Shown: piece after piece, positions 1 to 10,230 of the stretch
Position numbering within the stretch: position 1 is the stretch's first letter
How the letters are laid out: the number at the start of each line of letters is the position of its first letter
Assembly: GCF_000397065.2 (NCBI RefSeq)
Contig: NZ_KE007306.1
Coordinates: 416,448-480,447, forward strand
From: Marinobacter lipolyticus SM19
GTDB lineage: Bacteria > Pseudomonadota > Gammaproteobacteria > Pseudomonadales > Oleiphilaceae
Direction: 5' to 3'
DNA: 64,000 nucleotides
The notes under the pieces: model-generated
Databases searched by the model: none
What the model saw: the letters and a program-made list of their open reading frames with translations, nothing else
Told to the model about the DNA's origin: nothing
Translations under genes and position numbers: made by a program

Positions 1-227
1 ATCGCCTCATCCCTTTGGCGAACCGCCTCAAGCACCGCCAGCCCGTCCATATCGGGCATGTTGTAATCGCACAACACCACGCCGTCGAAGTCACTATCGA
101 TATCAGCCAGTCCCGACTCACCATCGGCGTGGCACACCACTTTCATGTCGGCCAGGGCCAGCGTCTGGGCCATCACCTGACGGATGTCAGGGTCATCGTC
201 GATAAACACCACTGCCGGCCTGGTCAT
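1..227 (-). CDS. dctD: DctD-type response regulator, N-terminal part (runs off window)
   Basis: Only the first 75 codons lie in the window. They encode a CheY-like receiver domain with the acidic pair D10-D11-D12 and the phosphoacceptor D54 in the context VVLCDYNMPDMDGL. The ATG at 227 overlaps the stop of the upstream histidine kinase gene by 3 nt (ATGA), so the two are translationally coupled. The partner kinase is DctB-like, so the missing part is expected to hold a sigma-54 AAA+ domain and a Fis-type HTH. That is inference, because those domains are outside the window. Confidence 0.8.
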   Translation of the reverse strand, partial: MTRPAVVFIDDDPDIRQVMAQTLALADMKVVCHADGESGLADIDSDFDGVVLCDYNMPDMDGLAVLEAVRQRDEA

Positions 228-2110
228 TCCACTGCCTCACGCTTGCTCACTGTCAGGATGAATTCCGCTCCCGGTCCATCCTCCCGATTCTGCCCGATCA
301 GGCGGCCGCCCAGGGCCTCCATGATCTGCCTTGAAATGGACAGCCCCAACCCAAGCCCCTGCTTCATGGACTTGGTGGTAAAGAACGGCTCAAAGATCTG
401 CTCGGAGTTGCCGGGAAGCCCCGGACCATTATCCCGGACCCGACATTGCCAATACTCCCCACCATCCTCGATATCAATCAGAATGCCTGGGGCGGAAGTG
501 CCTTCCACAGCATGTAGGGCATTGGTCATCAGATTAACCATCACCTGCTCAATACGAATCAGGTCACCATGGCACAACACCGGAAAATCAGGACGTTGCC
601 ATTGCACCGCAACTCCCTCACTGCTTTCCTGCGCCCGGACAATCTTGAGCGCGGCATCCACTGCCTGCCTCAGATCGATACTGGCGGGACGCCCCTCGGA
701 TTTACGGGCAAAGACTTTGAACTGCCGGGTCAATTCCGCCATTTTGCCACAAAGAGTCTGGATTTCCGTCAGGTTGGCGTTGACGGTCTCGGTATCGCCA
801 CGCTCCAGGAACCGTTGACTGTTACGCGCATAGGACTGAATCGCCGTCAGTGGCTGGTTCATCTCATGGTTGAGACCGGCGGACATCTGCCCCAGTACCG
901 CCAGCTTGGCCGCCTGGATCAGTTCCTGCTGAATTTCCCGTAAATCCCTCTCAGCATCTTCCCGCTGCCGGATTTCCATGAGCAGCTTCTGATTGGATGC
1001 CTCCAGGTCGGCCGTGCGTTCCGCAACCCGACGTTCCAGCTGGACACCGCGCTGGGCCAGCTCCCTCTCCCTTCGATAGCGCTCCTTGAGATAAAGCCAG
1101 GTCAGCACAATGCCCAGATACAGTACGAGCCCCATCGACAGGAAGCTCAGCTGGCTCCACAACACCTGACGCGTCCCCAACATGACCTCCAGCCCCCAGT
1201 CCAATTCCGGCAAGGGTGTGTGAACACTGAGGTATTCCCGCCAGCGATCACCATCGCGAATGCGTACCCGCCGAGACCGTTCGGACACGCCAATCGGGGA
1301 CCCGAGGTACTCGATGGCCATCGGGCTCAGGGATTGCCCGGGATACCGACTCTGAACTCGCGCCAGATCCGCCTTGCCAACATGGTCCACAGGCTTGAAA
1401 TCGCGATAGAGCCATTCCTGTCTGCTGGAAAGGAAGCTGAACCCGTTACTGTCCAGCACGACCATTTCCGCATCAGCAAAGGCTGCGGGTCGCTGCCATT
1501 GAGATTCCAGTTCGGTCACCGGAACTTTAGCGGCAACCACGCCCAGCACTTCCCTGCTTCGAGACTGGATCGGATAGGAGAAATACAGACCGCGGACGTC
1601 AGAGGTAGACCCCAGGGCAAAATACAGGGCCGCCTCGCCGCTGTTAACCGCCTGGTAAAAGTAGGGGCGATAATCGAAGTTGCGACCAATGAAACTGTCG
1701 GCCCGATCGTAGTTACTGGCGGAGATGGTCAGTCCATTGCTGTCCATCAGATACACATCCGAACTGCCCACAATCTCCGCCATACGCTTCATCTGTCGAT
1801 TGGCACGGGCAATCCGCCCAGGGTCCCCGGGGTTATCCAGAGCTTCGCGCAAGGCAGGATGTTCGGCCATCAGCCCCGGGATGGGGCGATAGCGCTTGAG
1901 TTCCCGGTCCACCAACTGACCGTAGCGGAACGCTTCCTTGAGACTCTCCCGTTCCAGCAACTGATAACCAGACCAGGTCCCCAGCTGCCAGGACAGGATG
2001 GCAGCAATCATGAACAGTCCAATTAACCAGTAACGTGCCATCATCAATCGGGAAAACCAGGTTGTTCGGTCATGGTTGCCATTATGCCGGTCGCTTTCGA
2101 CAAGAGCCAT
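224..2110 (-). CDS. dctB: DctB-type sensor histidine kinase
   Basis: A 628-residue membrane histidine kinase. The first membrane segment is about residues 27-48, the periplasmic sensor (double-Cache/PDC style) about 49-315, and the second membrane segment about 319-341. A coiled linker (345-400) leads to the HisKA domain with phospho-accepting H415 in GLNHEMNQP. The HATPase domain has N526/N530 in the N box, D560 in RDNGPGL, and a GLGLGLSIS glycine box near 586-594. The family senses C4-dicarboxylates or similar carboxylates and phosphorylates DctD. It follows the TRAP transporter genes by 17 nt and overlaps dctD, so it very likely controls this transporter. The ligand cannot be read from sequence. 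Confidence 0.88.
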   Translation of the reverse strand: MALVESDRHNGNHDRTTWFSRLMMARYWLIGLFMIAAILSWQLGTWSGYQLLERESLKEAFRYGQLVDRELKRYRPIPGLMAEHPALREALDNPGDPGRIARANRQMKRMAEIVGSSDVYLMDSNGLTISASNYDRADSFIGRNFDYRPYFYQAVNSGEAALYFALGSTSDVRGLYFSYPIQSRSREVLGVVAAKVPVTELESQWQRPAAFADAEMVVLDSNGFSFLSSRQEWLYRDFKPVDHVGKADLARVQSRYPGQSLSPMAIEYLGSPIGVSERSRRVRIRDGDRWREYLSVHTPLPELDWGLEVMLGTRQVLWSQLSFLSMGLVLYLGIVLTWLYLKERYRRERELAQRGVQLERRVAERTADLEASNQKLLMEIRQREDAERDLREIQQELIQAAKLAVLGQMSAGLNHEMNQPLTAIQSYARNSQRFLERGDTETVNANLTEIQTLCGKMAELTRQFKVFARKSEGRPASIDLRQAVDAALKIVRAQESSEGVAVQWQRPDFPVLCHGDLIRIEQVMVNLMTNALHAVEGTSAPGILIDIEDGGEYWQCRVRDNGPGLPGNSEQIFEPFFTTKSMKQGLGLGLSISRQIMEALGGRLIGQNREDGPGAEFILTVSKREAVE

Positions 2111-2127
2111 AAGCGACCGGCCTACCG

Positions 2128-4314
2128 TTATACCCGGGCCGCAAGACCGGGGCTGGCCTGCTTCTTCTGGAGCAGGAAAGCCGCGACGGCAAAGGCCACA
2201 CCGCCAAGATCCGTAGCCAGCCCACCGGCAATCATCATCATTGCCGCCACCAGCAGCAACAGACGAACAACGGTCGCCGCCTGACTGCGCAGGAGCCAGC
2301 CCTGCACGGCACAGGACAGCAGGTAGACGCCCACCAGGGCGGTCATCAGAGCCCGCGCAATATCCAGCACACCGGCGTCCATCAACAGGGCACCGTTGTA
2401 GAAGAACATAAACGGTACGATGAACGCCGCCAGACCGATTCGGAACGACTCCACCGACGTCCCCATGGCGTTGGCCCCGGAGATCCCCGCCGCTGCATAA
2501 GACGCCAGAGCTACGGGAGGCGTAATGGCAGACACCACAGCGAAGTAGAACACGAAAAAGTGCGCCGTTAGAGGATCAATGCCCAGTTTCACCAGACCCG
2601 GAGCCACCACAGACGCAGCAACAGCATAGGCCGCCGTGGTGGGCATACCCATGCCCAGCAGCACCGAGATGCCCATGGCGAAGATCAGAGCCAGCAACTG
2701 ACTGGTTTCCGCAACCCCCAACAACAGGGAGGAGAAACGGGCGCCGACACCCGTCAGCGAAATCACCCCGACGATGACGCCCGCACAGGCGCACACCACG
2801 ATGATCTGCACCGACATAATGCCCGACAACTCCAGTGCCTTGAGGATAGAACGGAAGCCCATTTTGTGAGGTGAAAGCCAGCTCACCACCACCGCGGAAG
2901 CCATGGCCAGGGTACCGGCCCGAATCACCGAATAACCCATGAACAGGGAGACGATCAGGATCAGGATGGGAGCAAACAGGTAAGCCTGCCGCGCCAGCCG
3001 CTTCAGGGATGGCAGCTCATCGGAGCGCATGCCTCTCATTCCGGTTTTTGCGGCCTCCAGGTCGACCATGAAGTATACCGATGCAAAGTACAGAATGGCC
3101 GGAATGATGGCCGCAATGGCGATCTCGGTATAGGGAATACCGGTAATCTCCGCCATGATGAAGGCGCCAGCACCCATGATCGGGGGCATGATCTGCCCGC
3201 CGGTGGAGGCGGCGGCTTCAACCGCGCCAGCGGTCTGCTTGCGATACCCCACTTTCTTCATCAACGGAATCGTCAGGGAGCCAGTGGACACCACATTGCC
3301 TGCGCTGGTGCCGTTGATCATGCCCATCAGCCCGGACGCAAAGATGGAAACCTTGGCAGGACCACCCCGGGAGCGCCCTGCTGCCGCAAAGGCAAAATTG
3401 ACGAAATAGTCACCCACTTTCGACGCCTGCAAAAAGGCCGCAAAGATGATGAACAGGATGATGTAGGTGGAGGACACCGCAGTGGTGGGCCCCAACACAC
3501 CGGCATCGGTGTATACCTGGCTGAAGAAACGCTGAACGGAAAGCCCCGGATAGCTCAGGAAACCCGGCAGGTAGGGCCCGGCGAATACATAACCAAGGAA
3601 AATCAGGGCAATGGCCACCAGGGCAAGCCCGGCCACCCGGCGGGTCATCTCCATGATAAGGGCAGTACCGGCGACTGCCGCAAAGGAGATTCCCAGCGGC
3701 GCAAAGGACGTACCAGTGGTCATTCGCATGGGCGTGTTGTAGACCACCAGCAGGTAGCTGGCGACTGCAATGGAGCATATCACCAGCACCAGATCCGGAA
3801 CACTGAATCGGGCACGGTCACGGCGATGAAACCAGCTCACCATAATCCCAAGACCGGTGGCCGCCAGCAGCGGCCACCCGAAGTGCCAGGTCTCGAGTTC
3901 CACAGGCAGTCGCATGGCACCACCCTGCACCATCTCATACATCCGCCCAGTCTGTACCAGGGCGTATACAGCAGGCAGCAACAACACACCAGCTGCCAGG
4001 GTTGTCCAGCGCCGGCCAGCGGGAGTGCGGCCTTCGCTGAAAGCCGCACCCGAGAACAACAGGTACCCCAGAATCAGAGCGCCACACACATGCACGATAC
4101 GGAATGACCAGGTTTCCAGTGGCGAAATATTCAGGGTATACAGGTGAAATGCCGAGTATGCGATGGCAAACAGCGTCACCGCCCAGAGTAACCAGTGGCG
4201 GTAGAGACGACGGTTCGCCTCTACCGGTTCATCATCCACTCCATGGACAAGCAGTTCATCGTCAGCACCGGTAGTGGGACCCGGCGCCTGGTTTTGTTGA
4301 GATGAGGTAGTCAT
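2128..4314 (-). CDS. TRAP transporter fused permease (DctQ-DctM type)
   Basis: A 728-residue integral membrane protein. About 40 N-terminal residues are soluble and acidic. Four to five membrane segments follow (DctQ-like, roughly 45-200), then the long DctM-like part rich in GxG and proline-bearing helices (for example LLGMGMPTTAAYAVAA and MPPIMGAGAFIMAEITG). Fused QM permeases are the usual partners of TAXI-type binding proteins, and such a gene lies 19 nt upstream in the same orientation. The substrate is probably an organic acid taken up with Na+, known from the family only. The gene sits in the operon TAXI receptor - permease - dctB - dctD. Confidence 0.9.
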   Translation of the reverse strand: MTTSSQQNQAPGPTTGADDELLVHGVDDEPVEANRRLYRHWLLWAVTLFAIAYSAFHLYTLNISPLETWSFRIVHVCGALILGYLLFSGAAFSEGRTPAGRRWTTLAAGVLLLPAVYALVQTGRMYEMVQGGAMRLPVELETWHFGWPLLAATGLGIMVSWFHRRDRARFSVPDLVLVICSIAVASYLLVVYNTPMRMTTGTSFAPLGISFAAVAGTALIMEMTRRVAGLALVAIALIFLGYVFAGPYLPGFLSYPGLSVQRFFSQVYTDAGVLGPTTAVSSTYIILFIIFAAFLQASKVGDYFVNFAFAAAGRSRGGPAKVSIFASGLMGMINGTSAGNVVSTGSLTIPLMKKVGYRKQTAGAVEAAASTGGQIMPPIMGAGAFIMAEITGIPYTEIAIAAIIPAILYFASVYFMVDLEAAKTGMRGMRSDELPSLKRLARQAYLFAPILILIVSLFMGYSVIRAGTLAMASAVVVSWLSPHKMGFRSILKALELSGIMSVQIIVVCACAGVIVGVISLTGVGARFSSLLLGVAETSQLLALIFAMGISVLLGMGMPTTAAYAVAASVVAPGLVKLGIDPLTAHFFVFYFAVVSAITPPVALASYAAAGISGANAMGTSVESFRIGLAAFIVPFMFFYNGALLMDAGVLDIARALMTALVGVYLLSCAVQGWLLRSQAATVVRLLLLVAAMMMIAGGLATDLGGVAFAVAAFLLQKKQASPGLAARV

Positions 4315-4333
4315 AGCAGATCCCCGGATGAGA

Positions 4334-5314
4334 TTACTTGATCATGTCAGGTTCGATGGCGTAGCCGTTCTCGGTAAACCAACGAGCAGCACCGGGATGC
4401 CAGGGCAGTACGGTGTTGTTGACATAGTTTTCCGGGACACTGGTGCGCGCTGCCTTGTGGATCGACACCATCTTGTCGTTGTTTTCCATGGTCAGCCTGG
4501 TTATCTCGTACACGAAGCTTTCAGGCAGCTCACAGTTAGCGGTAGCAAAGTTCCACATGGAGACCGCCTGGGAATCGTCCGACAGGGACTGGTAGGTGCT
4601 TTCAGGAATGCTGAAAGGCGACACCGGGAAGGCATCGGTAACCGCCTGCAGTTCCTGGTCATTGAATTCGATAATGTTGATGGAGGACTGCACTTCCAGC
4701 TGGCTGACTGCGGGAATCGGAATACCGGCAGCGAAGGCCACCACATCGATCAGACCGTCCTGGAGTTGTCCACCCAGGTCGGACCAACTGCCGTTGCGGC
4801 GCTCATATTCCACACCCAGGGTGTCCATCATCCGGGGAAAGTAGGAATCCGATGTGGAACCGGCGGGACCAAAACCAATGCGGGCACCATCAGGAATATC
4901 AGAGATCGACGTGATACCGGAATCCGCCAGCACGGTGATGGAGAAAGGCGTCTGGTACATGGGGAACATGGCGCAGACATTGTCCATCTTCATCCCCGGC
5001 ATCAGTGGGCTGTTACCATCGGCAGCTTCCCGGGCAGGCCCCATGGTTACCAGACCAAAGCCCAGGTCACCGGTATGCACCAGTGCCATGTTCTGAACCG
5101 GCCCGCCGGTAATCTCGGCCCCGCCGGAGACCCCAAGATTTTCGGCAATGAAGTTCGCCCATCCGGAACCGTAGGCGAAATAGGTGCCACCCTGACTGGC
5201 GGTGCCAACGGTAAAGTTTTCCGGCCAGTCGGACCGGTCCTGGGCCAGTACGGAACCGGTCATCAGTGCAGTGGCGGTAAGGGCAATGAAGGTGTGATTC
5301 AGACGATTGCTCAT
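4334..5314 (-). CDS. TAXI family TRAP transporter solute-binding protein
   Basis: 326 residues with a Sec signal peptide (about 1-25, ending near SVLAQ). The mature domain matches the TAXI-type periplasmic receptors: a GTASQGGTYFAYG motif near the N terminus, then DIPDGARIGFGPAGSTSD. It presents a carboxylate ligand to the permease encoded next. The start ATG at 5314 has a good ribosome site (GGGGAG) about 7 nt upstream. First gene of the operon, so the promoter should lie in 5315-5513. C4-dicarboxylate, 2-oxoglutarate or glutamate-like ligands are possible, but the ligand is unknown here. Confidence 0.9.
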   Translation of the reverse strand: MSNRLNHTFIALTATALMTGSVLAQDRSDWPENFTVGTASQGGTYFAYGSGWANFIAENLGVSGGAEITGGPVQNMALVHTGDLGFGLVTMGPAREAADGNSPLMPGMKMDNVCAMFPMYQTPFSITVLADSGITSISDIPDGARIGFGPAGSTSDSYFPRMMDTLGVEYERRNGSWSDLGGQLQDGLIDVVAFAAGIPIPAVSQLEVQSSINIIEFNDQELQAVTDAFPVSPFSIPESTYQSLSDDSQAVSMWNFATANCELPESFVYEITRLTMENNDKMVSIHKAARTSVPENYVNNTVLPWHPGAARWFTENGYAIEPDMIK

Positions 5315-5451
5315 GGCGTGCTCCCCAATTGGTCATTGTTGTGAGTATCCCGGAGTCGAGCAGGACTCCGGCAAACCCATCAAAGCAACCGGCAAGCCAA
5401 CTATTTACAGCATTGTTTTTTAAGGATTTATTTCAGAGTAGAAAGAAGCTT

Positions 5452-5505
5452 TGGGTGGTTTATCACCCACGGAGGAGAGACCGATGGGTGGAGACCCACC
5501 CATCG
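5452..5505 (-). terminator. Two adjacent hairpins between serB and the TRAP operon
   Basis: A 10-bp perfect hairpin (5482-5505, arm CGATGGGTGG, loop AGAC) lies 9 nt beyond the serB stop. A second 6-bp hairpin follows (5452-5469, arm TGGGTG). Neither has a long T-run, so a plain Rho-independent terminator is uncertain. They could equally be a leader structure of the TRAP operon. Both contain the sequence GGGTGG. Confidence 0.4.
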
Positions 5506-5513
5506 ATTCACTA

Positions 5514-6722
5514 TCAATGCTCTTCGTTTTCCCGATAGCCAATCAAGAAAAGAATGGCGTCCAGCCCCAGGGTGGAGATGGAATGCCGGGCCGACTCCTT
5601 GACCAGGGGTTTGGCACGGAACGCAACACCCAGGCCAGCCTGACTGAGCATCGGCAGGTCGTTGGCACCGTCACCCACAGCAATTACCTGTTCCCGGGAA
5701 ATATGTTCTCTCTCGGCAATCTCCAGCAACAGTTCAGCCTTGCGCTTACCGTCGACGATCTGGCCGGACACTTGGCCAGTGACTTTACCATTCTCGACTT
5801 CCAGCTCATTGGCGTAGATATAATCGATGCCGAGCTTGCGCTGGAGATGACGCGCAAAGTAGGTAAAGCCACCGGACAGGATCGCGGTGCGATACCCCAG
5901 GGACTTTAGTCGGCTGATCAGATGTTCCGCGCCTTCAGTCAGCCTCAGGCGGCTGGCAATGCCCTCCAGTACGGCTTCATCCAGCCCTTTGAGCAGAGCC
6001 AGGCGCTCGGCAAAGCTCTGGCTGAAATCCAGTTCCCCTTGCATGGCGCGTTCAGTGATCTCCGCGACCTGCTTGCCGACACCCGCTTCAAGAGCGAGCT
6101 CGTCAATGACCTCGGCTTCAATCAGGGTGGAGTCCATATCGAATACCACCAGGCGCCGGTTGCGACGGAAGATCGAATCTTCCTGGAAGGCGATATCCAC
6201 GTTCATTTCACCGGCAATATGCAGGAAGTCCGCTCTGAGCTGTTCCAGATCCGACGGTGTTCCCCGCACGGAGAATTCCACGCAGGCAATCCGATTCTCG
6301 GCCGGGTTCAGGGAGGGACGGGCCGATAACCGGGTAATGTTATCAATATTCAGGCCATGTCGAGCGGTGATCGCCGAAACCCGGGCGATCTGTTCGGCCT
6401 TGATATCACGGGACAGCAAGGTAACGATATAGCAGGCACGGTTCCTGGCGGCTGCCCAGGTCTGGTACTCCGCCTCCGTGATCGGTGCAAAACGCACCTG
6501 CAGGTCAAGAGCATGCAGTCGAAACAACAAGTCACGGATAACCGGAGACGATTTGGAGGCGTCGGGGATCTCAATAAGAATGCCCCACGTCAAGTGATCA
6601 TGGATCACCGCCTGGCCAATATCGAGGATACGGACATCGTACTGCCCCATAATCCCGGTAATTTCCGACGTGAGACCGGGCTTGTCACGCCCGGAAACAT
6701 TGATCAGGACCAGTTCACTCAC
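5514..6722 (-). CDS. serB: Phosphoserine phosphatase with N-terminal ACT domains
   Basis: 402 residues. ACT-like regulatory folds occupy about residues 1-85 and 95-180. The HAD catalytic domain follows, with nucleophile D195 and acid D197 in FDMDSTLIE, the SGG motif at 283-285, a conserved lysine in DGKRKAEL near 327, and the magnesium motif GDGANDLPM from 350. It hydrolyses L-phosphoserine, the last step of serine synthesis. The start codon overlaps the end of parC by 8 nt, so expression is probably coupled. The first enzyme of the pathway, serA, lies about 40 kb away in this window. Confidence 0.95.
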   Translation of the reverse strand: MSELVLINVSGRDKPGLTSEITGIMGQYDVRILDIGQAVIHDHLTWGILIEIPDASKSSPVIRDLLFRLHALDLQVRFAPITEAEYQTWAAARNRACYIVTLLSRDIKAEQIARVSAITARHGLNIDNITRLSARPSLNPAENRIACVEFSVRGTPSDLEQLRADFLHIAGEMNVDIAFQEDSIFRRNRRLVVFDMDSTLIEAEVIDELALEAGVGKQVAEITERAMQGELDFSQSFAERLALLKGLDEAVLEGIASRLRLTEGAEHLISRLKSLGYRTAILSGGFTYFARHLQRKLGIDYIYANELEVENGKVTGQVSGQIVDGKRKAELLLEIAEREHISREQVIAVGDGANDLPMLSQAGLGVAFRAKPLVKESARHSISTLGLDAILFLIGYRENEEH

Positions 6723-9009
6723 TGTCGGAAGACTCCTCTTCTGTGCCGTTACCGGCAGCCGACGTTACCTCAATGGCATCCACCCGTTGCAGACCTCGCG
6801 GTAATTTGTGACCACGTCGACCACGCTCGCCCAGGTAGTGCTCAAGGTCACTGAACTGCAAGCCCATCTTGCGCTTGCCGGCGCGAATCTCAAGACTATC
6901 ATCTTCGGCGAACACCGCCACCGCGACGACGTATTCCTCGCGATTCTGAACTCTTGCGGACGGAATGCTGATGATCTTGTTGCCCTTACCCTTGGCAAGC
7001 TCCGGCAGCTCACTCAACGGAAACACCAGCATCCGCCCTTCATTGGAGATCGCCCCAAGATACAGCTGCTTGTCAGTCACCGGCACCTCAACCGGGGGCA
7101 TGATCCTGGCCCCTTTGGGAACGCTAACCACCGCCTTGCCGTTACGGTTCTTGCTGATCATGTCTTCCAGCGAAGTGACAAAACCATAGCCACCATCCGT
7201 GACCAGCAGGACCTTGCGTGCGGGCTCACCCATCAACAGCCCAGAAAAAGTCGCGCCCGATGGCGGGTTGATACGCCCGGTCAGCGGCTCACCCTGACCC
7301 CGGGCAGAGGGGAAGCTGTGCGCCATCAGGGCATAGGCCCGCCCGGTGGAATCCAGGAACACCGCCTGCTGGTTTTGCCGGCCCTTTGCCGCCATGGCAA
7401 ACCGATCACCGGATTTATAGTTCAATCCCTCCGGCTCAATATCGTGGCCCTTGGCCGCACGCACCCAGCCTTTTTCGGAAAGCACCACCGTAACCGGATC
7501 ATTGGACACCAGATCAATTTCGCTGAAGGCTTTCGCCTCCTCACGCTCAACAATGGGAGACCTCCGGTCATCCCCATAGGTTTCCGCGTCCGCCTGCAAT
7601 TCGGCCTTGATCAGCTCGCGCAGTCGATCCTCAGAGCCCAGGATGGCCTGCAGCTCATCCCGCTCCGCGGACAACTCGTCCTGCTCACCGCGGATCTTCA
7701 TTTCCTCGAGTTTTGCCAAATGCCGCAGTTTCAGCTCAAGGATTGCTTCCGCCTGCTCTGCCGACAATCCGAACCGGGACATCAGCTCAGCCTTGGGCTT
7801 GTCCTCGGTGCGGATAATTTCGATGACTTCGTCAATGTTCAGGTAGGCAATCAGCAGACCTTCCAGAAGATGCAGTCTTGCCAGGACCTTATCGAGGCGA
7901 TGCTGGAGACGACGGGTGACCGTGGTGCGACGGAAACTCAACCACTCCGTCAACATCGTCTTCAGGCCTTTCACCGCCGGACGACCGTCATTACCAATAA
8001 CGTTGATGTTTACCCGGTAAGTTTTCTCCAGATCGGTGCTGGCGAACAGATGGGCCATCAGGCCATCCAGGTCTACCCGGTTGGAGCGCGGCACGATCAC
8101 CAGGCGGGTCGGGTTTTCATGGTCCGACTCGTCCCTCAGGTCCGCCACCATGGGCAGCTTCTTTGTCTGCATCTGTTGGGCTATCTGCTCCAGTACCCGC
8201 GCGCCGGACACATGATGGGGCAGATCAGTCACCACTATCTCACCACTTTCCCGAATCCAGCGGGCCCGCATCCGCAAAGAACCACGACCGGTCTCGTACA
8301 TCTGGCGGATATCTTTTCTCGGGGTGATGATTTCAGCTTCGGTCGGGAAATCCGGTCCCTTTACGTGTTCACACAGATCGTCAACCGTAGACTCGGGCTG
8401 ATCCAGCAAACGAATACAGGCTGCTGTCACTTCCCTGACGTTGTGGGGGGGAATGTCTGTGGCCATGCCCACGGCAATGCCCGTGGTGCCGTTAAGCAAT
8501 ACGTGGGGTAACCGAGCCGGTAACACCGAGGGCTCATCCATCGTGCCATCAAAGTTAGGCACCCAGTCCACAGTCCCCTGCCCCAGCTCACTCAGCAGAA
8601 CATCGGCAAACGATGCCAGTCGGGATTCGGTATAACGCATCGCGGCAAAAGACTTGGGATCATCCGGAGACCCCCAGTTGCCCTGACCATCCACCAGCGG
8701 ATAGCGATAGGAGAATGGCTGCGCCATCAACACCATGGCTTCATAACAGGCGCTGTCACCGTGAGGATGAAACTTACCCAGCACATCGCCCACGGTACGG
8801 GCAGACTTTTTATACTTGGAGGTGGACTTGAGACCGAGCTCTGACATGGCGTACACAATACGCCGCTGAACCGGTTTGAGACCGTCCCCGACGTTTGGGA
8901 GTGCGCGATCGAGGATGACGTACATGGAGTAATCGAGATAGGCCTTTTCCGTGTAGTCCCTGAGTGAAACCCGCTCAAAGCCTTCATCCGTTGTCTGGAA
9001 CTCTGGCAT
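6715..9009 (-). CDS. parC: DNA topoisomerase IV subunit A
   Basis: 764 residues, the usual ParC length. The breakage-reunion domain contains catalytic Y126 (AAMRYTES) and the quinolone-determining segment [12 protein letters not shown]. There S86 and E90 match E. coli S80 and E84, so no common resistance substitution is present. The C-terminal half holds the beta-propeller blades. Together with ParE it decatenates daughter chromosomes. The gene starts at ATG 9009, and its 3' end overlaps serB. Confidence 0.97.
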   Translation of the reverse strand: MPEFQTTDEGFERVSLRDYTEKAYLDYSMYVILDRALPNVGDGLKPVQRRIVYAMSELGLKSTSKYKKSARTVGDVLGKFHPHGDSACYEAMVLMAQPFSYRYPLVDGQGNWGSPDDPKSFAAMRYTESRLASFADVLLSELGQGTVDWVPNFDGTMDEPSVLPARLPHVLLNGTTGIAVGMATDIPPHNVREVTAACIRLLDQPESTVDDLCEHVKGPDFPTEAEIITPRKDIRQMYETGRGSLRMRARWIRESGEIVVTDLPHHVSGARVLEQIAQQMQTKKLPMVADLRDESDHENPTRLVIVPRSNRVDLDGLMAHLFASTDLEKTYRVNINVIGNDGRPAVKGLKTMLTEWLSFRRTTVTRRLQHRLDKVLARLHLLEGLLIAYLNIDEVIEIIRTEDKPKAELMSRFGLSAEQAEAILELKLRHLAKLEEMKIRGEQDELSAERDELQAILGSEDRLRELIKAELQADAETYGDDRRSPIVEREEAKAFSEIDLVSNDPVTVVLSEKGWVRAAKGHDIEPEGLNYKSGDRFAMAAKGRQNQQAVFLDSTGRAYALMAHSFPSARGQGEPLTGRINPPSGATFSGLLMGEPARKVLLVTDGGYGFVTSLEDMISKNRNGKAVVSVPKGARIMPPVEVPVTDKQLYLGAISNEGRMLVFPLSELPELAKGKGNKIISIPSARVQNREEYVVAVAVFAEDDSLEIRAGKRKMGLQFSDLEHYLGERGRRGHKLPRGLQRVDAIEVTSAAGNGTEEESSDSE

Positions 9010-9276
9010 GGATGCCTCTTTTTACCTGTTGTGAATTCTGCTGGCTGTGCCTGCCCTTGACCGGAACTGTCCGGCCCTGAGTTTGAGCGCACATTATATG
9101 GACGCAGGCCCCGATACACCAACAACCAAGGCGTAATATCTCCAGACCCGGACATCAGGATGGCAGGAACACCGGTTTCCAATAGCGGAATTCCCGCATG
9201 GAGAGTCTTTAATGCTGGCCGTATGCTCCCCGCAGTGAATAGATGACCGTTTTCAACTCTGAACCAGCGGAACACT

Positions 9277-9549
9277 ATGAAACCAAATATGAAAGCCTGT
9301 GGGCAGGCCATGGTCACCGCGATGGTGAATGCGGTGCTCGCCCTGGCATTGATGCTGCTCGTTGAATTTGCCATCAGCGGCACCTTTCAGATGGCAGAGC
9401 CTTATCTATGGGCCGGACTGCTGATCTGGCTGGTGATTTTCATTGCCCAGTTCTGGCGGCAACGTCATTTATGTCGTAGCGGGGTGGAACGATATGGAGG
9501 GAAAAAGCGCATTCAGGTTAAACTGTTTACTGGGGAAAATGGGGGCTGA
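9277..9549 (+). CDS. Small two-helix membrane protein, unknown function
   Basis: 90 residues. Two hydrophobic helices are visible, about 9-33 and 39-59, followed by a basic, cytoplasm-like tail with RQRHLCR and GGKKRIQ. No known family is recognised. The predicted ribosome site (GCGGAA) is weak. It is the only plus-strand gene between parC and yceI and ends 30 nt from the convergent yceI gene. The 267-bp gap before it (9010-9276) holds no other recognisable feature. Confidence 0.55.
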   Translation: MKPNMKACGQAMVTAMVNAVLALALMLLVEFAISGTFQMAEPYLWAGLLIWLVIFIAQFWRQRHLCRSGVERYGGKKRIQVKLFTGENGG

Positions 9550-9579
9550 CGAAACGCCAGCCCGACATCAATACCACTA

Positions 9580-10164
9580 TTACTGACGAATACCTTCCAC
9601 CGAAATCTCGATCTCGACAGTTTCAGAGGCTTTGCCCAAATCCATTGGAATACCGAAATCGGACAGCTTCAGTTCGGTTTCAGCTGCAAACCCCATGCGA
9701 TAGCCGCCCCAGGGATCGTCCCCATGGCCCACCAACTCGGCTTCCAGGGTGATCTCTTTGGTTACACCACGCAAGGTCAGGTCACCGATGATGTCGGCCT
9801 CGTCGCCATCGTCATCCAGAACCACCCGCTTGCTCTTGAAGGTTGCCTGCGGATATTCATCCACATACAGGAAATCCTCGCTGCGCAGGTGCTTGTCACG
9901 CTCCGCGTGGTTGGAATCAACGCTGCCGGGGTTGATGGTGACCTCAACTGAGCTGTTCTCCGGATTCTCGGCATCGAAGACAAACTGTCCGTCAAATTCA
10001 TTGAATCGACCATACAGCCAGCTGTAACCCAAATGTGAAATCTTGAACGTTACGAACTGGTGCTTTCCCTCGGTATCAAAAGCATAGGTGCCGCTATGTT
10101 CAGACGCCTGAACGCCCGCAACCATGGCCACGGATACAGCAGAAGCCAGCAACAGTTTTCTCAT
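9580..10164 (-). CDS. yceI: YceI family periplasmic protein
   Basis: 194 residues with a signal peptide (about 1-20, MVAGVQAS before EHSG). The mature protein is a YceI lipocalin-like beta barrel, with YAFDTEGKHQFVTFKISHLGYSW near its start and the family pattern of FKS and DLTLRGVTKEI strands. Members bind polyisoprenoid lipids such as ubiquinone precursors. The gene follows a cytochrome b561 gene by 66 nt, the same pairing as yceJ-yceI of E. coli, so the two probably act together in the membrane/periplasm. Confidence 0.9.
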   Translation of the reverse strand: MRKLLLASAVSVAMVAGVQASEHSGTYAFDTEGKHQFVTFKISHLGYSWLYGRFNEFDGQFVFDAENPENSSVEVTINPGSVDSNHAERDKHLRSEDFLYVDEYPQATFKSKRVVLDDDGDEADIIGDLTLRGVTKEITLEAELVGHGDDPWGGYRMGFAAETELKLSDFGIPMDLGKASETVEIEISVEGIRQ

Positions 10165-10230
10165 AATGATCTCCCTTTGTGAAAAAAGCCCGACACGGGC
10201 ATACGGTAACTTGAATTCCGGGGTCAGCCG

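Noticed and set aside
6808..8511. 567-codon frame antisense to parC
   Set aside because: Shadow of a highly conserved gene, with no plausible protein features.
9543..9563. Hairpin GGGCTG/CAGCCC between the small membrane protein and yceI
   Set aside because: Only 6 bp, overlapping a stop codon, and without a T-run; too weak to call a terminator.
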